A stretch of 6,987 nt of DNA from an uncultured Eubacteriales bacterium (lineage in GTDB: Bacteria > Bacillota > Clostridia > Christensenellales > CAG-138): contig URSN01000099.1 of the NCBI GenBank assembly GCA_900550525.1, positions 1-6,987 on the forward strand, read 5' to 3'. The notes beneath the pieces were generated by a model. It worked only from the letters and a program-made list of their open reading frames with translations. It was not told the origin of the DNA and did not search any database. How positions within the stretch are numbered: position 1 is the stretch's first letter; every line of letters begins with the position of its first letter. Shown here in pieces: positions 1 to 5,786 of this stretch. The position numbers and the translations under genes are program-made.

Positions 1-9
1 CGGCTTGTC

Positions 10-282
10 TTAGCGCGGCCCCTCCCGGCCGAGCGCGGCGGCGTGCGCGGGCGCAGCCCCCGGATCCCCGTCGGCCGAGAGCAGCCGCGCGGCGTTCTTG
101 CGCGCCTTGGGCTCCGGGCAGGCGAGCGCGGCGTGCAGCGCGTCGCGGCGCAACTCCTTTTGCAGCGCCTCCCGCTGCGCCTGTTTTTTGGCAAGCGCGC
201 ACAGCTGCGACAGCGCGGCGGCGGCGGCCGTCCAGTCCTGCCGGGCGGCGGCCTGCGCAAACAGCGCGCCCGCGGCGCTCAT
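10..282 (-). CDS. HEAT-repeat protein, N-terminal part, possibly truncated by a premature stop
   Basis: This 90-residue ORF starts at an ATG whose last two bases are shared with the murG stop codon (ATGA, 4-bp overlap). No good Shine-Dalgarno is visible, so translation is probably coupled to murG. Residues 1-50 are Ala/Gln/Lys-rich and helical. Residues 56-84 (from PEPKARKNAARLL) resemble the first HEAT repeat of clostridial HEAT-repeat proteins, where a KxRKNAARLLG..GDP pattern is familiar. The frame ends at a TAA 10 bases from the window edge. Reading past that stop without changing frame gives D-K-P, so the end would read E-G-P-R-stop-D-K-P. From memory, this family has a segment like E-E-T-R-F-V-R-P at that point, which suggests a nonsense change in a longer gene rather than a natural end. 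The function of the full protein cannot be read from this fragment. Confidence 0.6.
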   Translation of the reverse strand: MSAAGALFAQAAARQDWTAAAAALSQLCALAKKQAQREALQKELRRDALHAALACPEPKARKNAARLLSADGDPGAAPAHAAALGREGPR

Positions 283-1352
283 GCCCGTTTGCCGCCGTGC
301 GCGGCGGCGGCGCGGATCTCGCGCAGGACCTCGTCCGTGCCGTCGAGCAGGGCGTCGGCCTGCATGCGCGCGCGGTATTCCGCCCGGCGCGCATACAGCG
401 CCAGCACCGCGTCCGCGATGGTATTCGGCGTGGCCGCGTCCTGATCGACCATGACGGCATAGCCGCGCTTTTCAAAATATTTCGCGTTCTCGATCTGGTC
501 GCCGCGGCTGGCCGAGAGCGGCAGCGGCACGAGCACGGCGGGCTTGGCGAGCGAGAGGAACTCGAACACCGCGTTCGCCCCCGCGCGCGAGAGCACCACG
601 TCCGTCAGCGCCAGCAGGTCGGGCAGCTCCCGGTCGATATATTCGTATTGCAGATAGCCGGGGCAGGCGGCCGCCGCGTCCACCTTACCGCGGCCGCACA
701 GGTGCACCACGTCGAACGTGGGCAGCAGGCGGGGCAGCGCCGCGCGCACCAGCTCGTTGAGGCGCTGCGCGCCCGAACTGCCGCCCATGACCAGCAGCAC
801 GGGCTTTTGGCCGGACAGGCCCGTGAACGCAAGCGCGCGCGCCCTGTCCCCCGCGTACAGCTCCGGCCGGATGGGCGTGCCGGTGTGCACCGCGCGGCCG
901 CCGCTGATGTGCCGGGCCGTATCCGCAAACGTGACGCATACGCGGTCGGCATAGCGCGCGGCGATGCGGTTGGCCAGCCCCGGCGTCAGGTCCGATTCGT
1001 GCGCGACGACCGGCGTTTTGCCCGCGGCAATCACCACCGGCACGGATACATACCCGCCCTTGCTGAAGATCACGTCCGGCCTGCACTCCCGGATCAGGCG
1101 GCGCGCCTCGCACACGCCGCGCAGGATGCGGAACGGGTCCGCAAAGTTCTGCCAGGAGAAATAGCGCCTGAGCTTGCCCGTGGAGATGGCGTGATACGCC
1201 ACGCCCGGCACCGCGGCGACCAGCTCGCGCTCCACGCCGCTTTTCGAGCCCGCATAATCCACCTGCCAGCCCTCCGCCAGCAGCCGCCGCATCAAAGCAA
1301 GGTTCGGCGTGACGTGCCCGGCCGTGCCGCCGCCCGTGAACAGAATCCGCAT
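279..1352 (-). CDS. murG: MurG, UDP-GlcNAc:undecaprenyl-diphospho-muramoylpentapeptide GlcNAc transferase
   Basis: MurG transfers GlcNAc from UDP-GlcNAc to lipid I, making lipid II on the cytoplasmic face of the membrane (family GT28, EC 2.4.1.227). The protein is 357 residues, the normal family length. The N-terminal acceptor domain shows the glycine loop GGGTAGHV (7-14), a second loop SKGGYVSVP (97-105), and HESDLTPGLANR (118-129). The C-terminal donor domain shows the third loop MGGSSGAQ (189-196), SRAGANAVFE (255-264) and SRGDQIENA (282-290), which form the UDP-GlcNAc site. The frame is open further upstream, but ATG 1352 is preferred. It begins exactly at the conserved MRILFTGGGT, has a purine-rich ribosome site (GGAGAGGA) a few bases upstream, and lies downstream of a promoter. 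A start at 1496 would place the N-terminus inside the neighbour's terminator. murG is not in a dcw cluster here. It has its own promoter and is coupled to the HEAT ORF. Confidence 0.97.
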   Translation of the reverse strand: MRILFTGGGTAGHVTPNLALMRRLLAEGWQVDYAGSKSGVERELVAAVPGVAYHAISTGKLRRYFSWQNFADPFRILRGVCEARRLIRECRPDVIFSKGGYVSVPVVIAAGKTPVVAHESDLTPGLANRIAARYADRVCVTFADTARHISGGRAVHTGTPIRPELYAGDRARALAFTGLSGQKPVLLVMGGSSGAQRLNELVRAALPRLLPTFDVVHLCGRGKVDAAAACPGYLQYEYIDRELPDLLALTDVVLSRAGANAVFEFLSLAKPAVLVPLPLSASRGDQIENAKYFEKRGYAVMVDQDAATPNTIADAVLALYARRAEYRARMQADALLDGTDEVLREIRAAAAHGGKRA

Positions 1353-1392
1353 GGTTTCCTCTCCAGCCTCCGTACCCGTGTTTCTCATCCCT

Positions 1393-1420
1393 ATTATACA
1401 GCATTCGGCGCGTTTGTTAC
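1393..1420 (-). promoter_or_regulatory. sigma-A-type promoter of murG
   Basis: On the minus strand a perfect -10 TATAAT (1398-1393) lies 16 bases after GTAACA (1420-1415), a 4/6 match to the -35 consensus. The expected transcript start near 1386 leaves a leader of about 35 bases before the murG ATG at 1352. It is the only AT-rich patch in the gap after the upstream terminator, so murG is probably transcribed independently of the NlpC/P60 gene. Confidence 0.72.
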
Positions 1421-1487
1421 GCCCGTTTTTTTGCCGCCCCGTCCCGCCGGCCGCCGCGCCGCCGCCGGCGGCGCAGTCCTTCTCCTC

Positions 1488-1531
1488 AAAAAACAATCCT
1501 GCGGGGCTGTTCCTGAGAAACGCCCCGCAGG
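1488..1531 (-). terminator. intrinsic terminator of the NlpC/P60 lipoprotein gene
   Basis: A perfect 10-bp inverted repeat, CCTGCGGGGC (1498-1507) with GCCCCGCAGG (1522-1531), encloses a 14-base loop that can itself pair partly (TTC/GAA around CTGA). On the minus strand the stem is followed by ATTG and then six T (1493-1488). It begins about 40 bases after the TGA of the NlpC/P60 gene and separates that gene from murG. Confidence 0.88.
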
Positions 1532-1570
1532 GGAAGCGGCCGTGCGGATACGGGGGATCGCGCCGCCCGG

Positions 1571-3502
1571 TCAGGGGTCCGTGCGCGCGGGCGCATCGCT
1601 CCCGGCCGCGGGTTCATCGTCCTCCGCGGGGGCCGTAGCGTCGGCCGCCGGTGCATCGTCCTCCGCCGCCGGCTCTTCGTCCTTCACCGCGAGTTCATCA
1701 TCCTCCGCCGCGGGCTCGCCGCCCTCCGCCGCCGGTGCATCATCCTCCGCCGCCGGTGCTTCGCCCTCCGCTGCCGGGATGGAGAAGCGGCGCGCGCAGG
1801 CGTAGAGCTCCTGCAATTCCGGCCGGAAGCCGGCCACGAGCGTGCCCTCGTACAGCTCGGTCACGGTGGTGGAGTGGATGACGTTGCCGCCGCCCAGACA
1901 GACCATGACGTGGCCGATGCGCGAGCCGCGCTCGTTGTAGAGGAACACGACGTCCCCGCGCTCGAGGCGCGCAATGTCCTCCACGGCGCGCAGGCGCTCG
2001 TTGAGCTTATGGAAGGCGATCTCCTCCTCGCCGCGGTAGAGCCGCTCGATGTTGGCAAGGCCGGAGGCGGTCGTCTCCCACATCTGCAATTCATCGTCGC
2101 GCAGGAAGCGCCGCACGCCGGCGCTGCGCAGGCCCCAGCAGACGATGCCGGAGCAGTCGTAGCTGGCGTCGCCGGTGCGGCGGGCGTTGCTGTAGGGCGT
2201 GCCGAGGCGGTCGTACATGGCGCTGATGAGCGTCTCGCACAGGTGCGCCGCCTCGTCCACAACGCTCGGGTGGATGCGGCGCGCGCAGTCGAAATAGGCG
2301 ATCAGCGGCGATTCGCTCACCCGCTCCACGATCACCGCGCGCCCCTCCTGCACGGTGAGCATGCGGTCGTCCCCGAGCGCGACGCCGCAGGCGGTCACAT
2401 AGCCGGAATCCGGCCCGCGCAGCACGACCTCATACGTGGGCACGACGGCCAGATCCGCCGCGCCGTATTCGGCAAAGAACAGCAAATCGCCGCGCTGCAC
2501 GTCGGCATAGTCGCCGATGTGGGCCCATTCCGTCTCGCCGCCGCGGTACTGCACGAGGTTCCCCGCGCTGTTCCACAGCCGGAACAGCAGCGAATTGTAC
2601 ACGGGCGCCTGATACAGGCCGAGCGGGTAGAGCTGCACGTCGCCAAGCGGCTTGACGAAATGCCCGTAATAGCCGGGCGAGAAATACAGCCCCGCGCGCG
2701 TGAGCTCCTCGACGATCAGCTCCTCCGCCGAGGCGGCCGCCTCGCCGGCGCGCGCCTCCACGGCCGCGGCGAACGCCTCCGGGCGGAACGGCTCCTGCGC
2801 GTGCGCGACCGTGCCGGCGGCCAGATACTGCTCGATCTCATCGCGCGTGGTCATGCGCAGCTGCGCCGGGTCCATGAAGCCGTAGCGCCCCTGCTGCGTG
2901 ACCACGAACGCAAAGTCCCGCACCGTGCCGAGCACGCGCACGGCCTGATAGTCCGCGCGCGCGAGCACGTCGCTTTGCAGCGACGGCGCGCGGTAGAGCG
3001 CGCAGCCGGGCCGCTGCATCAGCGCAAAGCCCGCCACGCCCTCCGCCGCGAGCACGGATTCGCGCGTCTGCTGCACGGGCATGTACCCCTCCGTGCCGTC
3101 AAACGCGGTGCGCACGCGGTAAAAGGGCGTGGGCGCGCCGTCCTCGTCCGTCCCGGCGACCTCCTCGAGCACGATCACCTCGCTGTAGGCGGCGCTGGTG
3201 CTCAGGTTGCGCGCATTCTCGCGCGGCGCGGCCAGGTCCGGCGCTTCGTAGAGCCAGATGCGGTTCCCCCGCGCGCGCAGCAGCAGCAGCTCGTCCATGG
3301 CGAGCAGCAGCGCGTCCGCCTCCGCCTCGCCCAGGAAGCTGGTGGGGCGCGGCGTGGGCGCGGGCGTGGCCGTGGGCGCGGGCGTATCCTGCGCGGCGGC
3401 CGGCACATCCGCACAGCCGGCGGGCAGCGCGGCGCACAGCATGGCGAGCGCGAGCAGCAGCGCGGCAAGCGGCCTGATCCTGACAAATCGACTGTGTTTC
3501 AT
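1571..3502 (-). CDS. lipoprotein NlpC/P60 cell-wall endopeptidase with SH3-like segments, a degenerate NlpC-like domain and an acidic tail
   Basis: This is probably a secreted, lipid-anchored cysteine peptidase that cuts peptidoglycan stem peptides. Numbered from ATG 3502 (643 residues), the N-terminus MKHSRFVRIR is followed by a hydrophobic stretch and ALPAGC with Cys30. This is a somewhat atypical lipobox, with Pro at -3 and Leu at -4. A Pro/Thr-rich linker follows. Residues ~82-147 and ~159-217 look like SH3-type beta segments. Residues ~255-408 resemble an NlpC fold without its catalytic residues. Residues ~418-570 are the active domain: Cys450 in YDCSG, the RGD turn at 515-517, His531 in IGHVMV, and His543 in VIHST. 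From ~576 to the end the protein is Ala/Pro/Glu/Asp-rich repeats. In-frame ATGs lie further upstream to 3541, but the -10 box of the promoter covers the first of them, so a start at 3514, 3508 or 3502 is needed. 3502 gives the best signal peptide, and 3514 remains possible. The gene is monocistronic, between its own promoter and terminator. The exact family name is not recognised. Confidence 0.9.
   Translation of the reverse strand: MKHSRFVRIRPLAALLLALAMLCAALPAGCADVPAAAQDTPAPTATPAPTPRPTSFLGEAEADALLLAMDELLLLRARGNRIWLYEAPDLAAPRENARNLSTSAAYSEVIVLEEVAGTDEDGAPTPFYRVRTAFDGTEGYMPVQQTRESVLAAEGVAGFALMQRPGCALYRAPSLQSDVLARADYQAVRVLGTVRDFAFVVTQQGRYGFMDPAQLRMTTRDEIEQYLAAGTVAHAQEPFRPEAFAAAVEARAGEAAASAEELIVEELTRAGLYFSPGYYGHFVKPLGDVQLYPLGLYQAPVYNSLLFRLWNSAGNLVQYRGGETEWAHIGDYADVQRGDLLFFAEYGAADLAVVPTYEVVLRGPDSGYVTACGVALGDDRMLTVQEGRAVIVERVSESPLIAYFDCARRIHPSVVDEAAHLCETLISAMYDRLGTPYSNARRTGDASYDCSGIVCWGLRSAGVRRFLRDDELQMWETTASGLANIERLYRGEEEIAFHKLNERLRAVEDIARLERGDVVFLYNERGSRIGHVMVCLGGGNVIHSTTVTELYEGTLVAGFRPELQELYACARRFSIPAAEGEAPAAEDDAPAAEGGEPAAEDDELAVKDEEPAAEDDAPAADATAPAEDDEPAAGSDAPARTDP
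1611..1772 (-). repeat. degenerate 21-nt tandem repeats encoding the acidic C-terminal tail
   Basis: The last ~65 codons of the lipoprotein gene repeat a unit of about seven residues, P-A-A-E-D-D-A and variants (PAAEGGE, PAAEDDE, PAAEDDA). In DNA this appears as recurrent GCCGCCGGTGCATCATCCTCC-like blocks (core GCATCATCCTCCGCCGCCGG). The tail is strongly negative and probably disordered. Such an array is prone to length change by slippage. Confidence 0.75.
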
Positions 3503-3536
3503 ACCCATCCCCATCAAAGAACTGTCATCCTCTGCC

Positions 3537-3565
3537 ATCATAGCCGCTCAGCGCCGCGCTGTCAA
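3537..3565 (-). promoter_or_regulatory. near-consensus sigma-A promoter of the NlpC/P60 lipoprotein gene
   Basis: On the minus strand TTGACA (3565-3560) is followed after exactly 17 bases by TATGAT (3542-3537). The -35 is perfect and the -10 matches 5/6. Transcription should begin near 3530, leaving only 16-28 bases to the candidate starts at 3514 or 3502. The -10 box contains the most upstream in-frame ATG (3541), which excludes that codon as the start from this promoter. Confidence 0.88.
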
Positions 3566-3568
3566 GCA

Positions 3569-3591
3569 AAACGGCCCGCGCCGGGCCGTTT
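3569..3591. terminator. GC-rich hairpin next to the lipoprotein promoter, terminator-like
   Basis: A perfect 9-bp inverted repeat, AAACGGCCC (3569-3577) and GGGCCGTTT (3583-3591), has a 5-base loop. On the minus strand it is followed by TTTTGCTT, a modest U-tract. No minus-strand gene is visible upstream. It may insulate the lipoprotein promoter from antisense or read-through transcription, or it may simply be a structure in the divergent intergenic region. Confidence 0.45.
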
Positions 3592-3670
3592 CCGCCCTTT
3601 CCGTCCCTTTTCGGAAGGAGCCGGAGCGGAGCGCCCCGGATCCGGCGGACGGCGGGTAAAGTGAAGGAAA

Positions 3671-3718
3671 TCCTGCAAAACAATTCTTTTCTGCATCAAA
3701 AAATATATTTTTGCAGGA
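3671..3718. promoter_or_regulatory. AT-rich inverted repeat upstream of the gdhA promoter, candidate operator
   Basis: TCCTGCAAAA (3671-3680) and TTTTGCAGGA (3709-3718) are perfect 10-bp inverted arms around 28 AT-rich bases, with another CTGCA at 3691-3695 between them. It ends 13 bases before the gdhA -35 box and is the most AT-rich stretch in this part of the window. A regulator site or a promoter UP element is plausible. No U-run follows, so a terminator is less likely. No specific regulator is recognised. Confidence 0.45.
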
Positions 3719-3731
3719 GGCCCTGCGCGTA

Positions 3732-3760
3732 TTGACTTCCCCGCACCGCCGGGCTATGAT
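3732..3760 (+). promoter_or_regulatory. sigma-A promoter of gdhA
   Basis: TTGACT (3732-3737), a 17-base spacer and TATGAT (3755-3760) form a 5/6 + 5/6 promoter. The expected start near 3767 gives a leader of about 70 bases. The leader holds a small hairpin, CCGCC (3769-3773) with GGCGG (3780-3784), too weak to call a riboswitch or attenuator. Confidence 0.85.
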
Positions 3761-3837
3761 GAAATCGTCCGCCGGATGCGGCGGCCAGATCCATCCGCAA
3801 TCCCATCGACCGCAACTTCTGCAACAGGAGGAACTCC

Positions 3838-5187
3838 ATGAACGTCTATATCGAACGAGTCCTTGCCGACACCCGCGCGCGCTGCGCCAACGAGCCGGAG
3901 TTTTTACAGACCGTGGAGGAGGTGCTCGCCTCGCTCGACCCGGTCGTCAGCCGCCATCCGGAATACGAGCGGGCGGCGCTGCTCGAGCGCATGGTGGAGC
4001 CGGAGCGCGTGATCGAGTTCCGCGTCGTCTGGCAGGACGACGCCGGCCGCGTGCAGGTCAACCGCGGCTACCGCGTCCAGTTCAACAGCGCCATCGGCCC
4101 CTACAAGGGCGGGCTGCGCTTCCACCCGTCGGTCAACCTGTCGATCATGAAATTCCTGGCCTTCGAGCAGGTGTTCAAGAACAGCCTCACCACGCTGCCC
4201 ATCGGCGGCGCCAAGGGCGGGGCGGATTTCGACCCGCGCGGCAGGTCCGAGGCGGAGGTCATGCGCTTTTGCCAGGCGTTCATGACGGAGCTGTACCGCC
4301 ACATCGGGCCGGACGTGGACGTGCCCGCGGGCGACCTGGGCGTGGGCAGCCGGGAGATCGGCTACCTGTTCGGCCAGTACAAGCGCATCCGCAACGCGTA
4401 CGAGAACGGCGTGCTCACCGGCAAGGGCCTCTCCTACGGCGGCAGCCTGATCCGCCCGGAGGCGACCGGCTACGGCGCGGTGTACTACGCCGGCGAGGTG
4501 CTCCACCACGAGCACGACACGCTCGAGGGCAAGACGTTCGCGCTCTCGGGCTTTGGCAACGTGGCCTGGGGCGCGGTGCGCAAGATCACGGACCTTGGCG
4601 GCAAGGTCATCACGCTCTCCGGCCCGGACGGCTTCATCCTCGACGAGGCGGGCGTGAACACGCAGGAGAAGCTCGACTTCATGCTCGAGATGCGCGACAG
4701 CCGGCGCGACCGCGTGCAGGACTATGCGGACCGCTTCGGCGTGCCGTTTTTTGCGGGCGAGAAGCCGTGGGGCGTGAAGGCGGACGTGCTCATGCCCTGC
4801 GCCACGCAGAACGAGGTGGACCTTGCCGACGCGCGGCGCATCGCCGCCAACGGCGTGAAATACTACATCGAGGTGTCCAACATGCCCACCACCGCGGACG
4901 CCATGGCGTTCCTCACGGCGCAGAAGGGCATGATCATCGCGCCGAGCAAGGCGGTCAACGCCGGCGGCGTGGCCACCAGCGCGCTGGAGATGAGCCAGAA
5001 CTCCATGCGCTACAGCTGGACCGCCGCGGAGGTGGAGACGCGCCTGCGCAGCATCATGGTCAACATCCACGACGCCAGCGCCGCCGCCGCGGAGGAGAAC
5101 GGCCTCGGCTACAACCTCGTTGCGGGCGCGAACATCGCGGGCTTTTCCAAGGTCGCCGAGGCGATGCTCGCCGAAGGGCTCGTCTGA
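3838..5187 (+). CDS. gdhA: glutamate dehydrogenase, hexameric type
   Basis: This enzyme interconverts glutamate with 2-oxoglutarate and ammonia in the cytoplasm, linking carbon and nitrogen metabolism and amino-acid fermentation. It is 449 residues long, the usual size of the short hexameric class. The catalytic set is complete: Lys90 (GPYKGGLRFHP), Lys114 (FKNSLTTLP), Lys126 (GGAKGGADFDP), Asp166 (PAGDLGVG) and Ser381 (ATSALEMSQNS). The dinucleotide-binding loop is GFGNVAWGA (238-246). Throughout it resembles the C. symbiosum enzyme, including SGPDGF after the second Rossmann strand. That enzyme is NAD-dependent, so NAD use is quite possible, but the sequence does not settle NAD against NADP. 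ATG 3838 follows AGGAGGA (3826-3832) at five bases. It has its own promoter and terminator and is probably monocistronic. Its last 15 codons and 3' flank recur as degenerate tandem copies downstream. Confidence 0.98.
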   Translation: MNVYIERVLADTRARCANEPEFLQTVEEVLASLDPVVSRHPEYERAALLERMVEPERVIEFRVVWQDDAGRVQVNRGYRVQFNSAIGPYKGGLRFHPSVNLSIMKFLAFEQVFKNSLTTLPIGGAKGGADFDPRGRSEAEVMRFCQAFMTELYRHIGPDVDVPAGDLGVGSREIGYLFGQYKRIRNAYENGVLTGKGLSYGGSLIRPEATGYGAVYYAGEVLHHEHDTLEGKTFALSGFGNVAWGAVRKITDLGGKVITLSGPDGFILDEAGVNTQEKLDFMLEMRDSRRDRVQDYADRFGVPFFAGEKPWGVKADVLMPCATQNEVDLADARRIAANGVKYYIEVSNMPTTADAMAFLTAQKGMIIAPSKAVNAGGVATSALEMSQNSMRYSWTAAEVETRLRSIMVNIHDASAAAAEENGLGYNLVAGANIAGFSKVAEAMLAEGLV

Positions 5188-5210
5188 GGCGGCCTTCTGC
5201 GGGGTTTTCC

Positions 5211-5247
5211 AACGGCGGCGCTGCGCGCAGCGCCGCCGTTCCCTTTT
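5211..5247 (+). terminator. intrinsic terminator of gdhA, 30-bp perfect palindrome
   Basis: Bases 5211-5240 form a perfect palindrome with 15-bp arms (AACGGCGGCGCTGCG and its complement), 23 bases after the gdhA stop codon. CCCTTTTGTCC follows and supplies the U-rich end. A near-identical second copy lies at 5668. Confidence 0.85.
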
Positions 5248-5433
5248 GTCCTTCTCTCCCCGCCGCCCGGCCGTACTTCTTTCTTTACCCAGCCGTCCTG
5301 CCATCGGATGCCGCACGAGCACATTCCCGTTCACGCGAACCGGCGGGCAGTCCCTTCCCTTTTCCGCATTTTCCCGCGCGCCCGAGTCATGCTTCTTCCT
5401 TTACCCAGCCGCCCGGCCAACGATACCGCGCAC

Positions 5434-5661
5434 GGTCGCCGCGGCGATGCTTCCCGATGGGCTCGTCCGAGGCGGCTTTCTGCGGGCTTTTCCAAGGTCG
5501 CTGAGGGGCTCGTCTGAGGCGGGCTTCCCCCGCGGGTTTTTCCAATGCCGCCGAGGCGGTGCTTCCCGAGGGGCTCGTCCGAGGCGGCTTTTTGCGGGCT
5601 TTTGCAGGGCCGCCGAGGCGATGCTTCCCGATGGGCTCGTCTGAGGCGGCTTTCTGCGGGG
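5434..5661 (+). repeat. tandem array of ~62-bp degenerate copies of the gdhA 3' end
   Basis: The parent segment is 5143-5204, covering gdhA codons 436-449, the stop codon and the first flank bases. Copies follow at 5434-5487 (lacking the first few bases), 5488-5537 (50 bp, missing an internal ~12-15 bp), 5538-5599 (62 bp) and 5600-5661 (62 bp). Each keeps the core GGGCTCGTC(T/C)GAGGCGG followed by CTTTCTGCGGG-like sequence and TTTTCC. Translated in the matching frame, copies give FSKVAEGLV-stop and FCRAAEAMLPDGLV-stop, against the gdhA end FSKVAEAMLAEGLV-stop. Copies 5538 and 5600 can fold through GCCGCC/GGCGGC arms (5547-5552 with 5583-5588; 5609-5614 with 5645-5650). Because 62 is not a multiple of three, the array is not a coding repeat. 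Confidence 0.85.
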
Positions 5662-5667
5662 TTTTGA

Positions 5668-5704
5668 AACGGCGGCGCTGCGCGCAGTGCCGCCGTACCC
5701 TTTT
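5668..5704 (+). terminator. second copy of the gdhA terminator palindrome
   Basis: Bases 5668-5697 match the palindrome at 5211-5240, apart from a C-to-T change in the right arm (a G-U pair in RNA) and a changed final base. The stem still pairs from 5669 to 5696, and ACCCTTTTGCCC follows. It sits directly after the last 62-bp copy, as the original sits after the gdhA end. No gene lies just upstream, so it looks like a duplicated terminator. Confidence 0.7.
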
Positions 5705-5786
5705 GCCCTTCTTTCCCCCGCCGCCCGGGGAACGGATGCCGCGCGCCCGTTCCCGCCCATGCGAACCGGCGGGCAGTCCCTTCTAT

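Larger units (their letters stand above)
5205..5786 (+). repeat. imperfect long direct repeat: terminator plus flank duplicated at ~430-460 bp distance
   Basis: Segment 5205-5360 recurs as 5662-5786. Shared blocks are the terminator palindrome (5211 and 5668), then CCTTTTG(T/C)CCTTCT and CCCGCCGCCCGG, then CGGATGCCGC, then an identical 22-base block (5335-5356 and 5761-5782, core CGAACCGGCGGGCAGTCCC). The distance falls from 457 to 426 bases, so the copies have lost or gained internal sequence. A nested 13-base repeat CTTTACCCAGCCG occurs at 5283 and 5399. Confidence 0.7.

Noticed and set aside
1456..1474. 8-bp GC hairpin GCGCCGCC/GGCGGCGC in the murG upstream gap
   Set aside because: No U-run on either strand, and such pairings are expected by chance in GCC-repeat-like sequence.
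297..1805. 502-codon open frame on the plus strand opposite murG
   Set aside because: It lies antisense to a certain murG, its translation is Arg/His/Ala-rich without domains, and it reflects rarity of stops in GC-rich DNA.
1874..3664. 596-codon open frame on the plus strand opposite the lipoprotein gene
   Set aside because: It is a shadow of the NlpC/P60 gene; its translation has no recognisable motif, and it would cross the lipoprotein promoter.
3904..5334. 476-codon open frame on the minus strand opposite gdhA
   Set aside because: It is antisense to gdhA, and its composition mirrors the gdhA codons.
5120..5644. Plus-strand open frame of 174 codons over the 62-bp copies
   Set aside because: It starts inside gdhA in another frame, and its apparent protein repeats come from the DNA repeat, whose unit is not a multiple of three.
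5434..5661. CRISPR array
   Set aside because: Units are contiguous and degenerate, with no unique spacers of constant size and no cas gene nearby.
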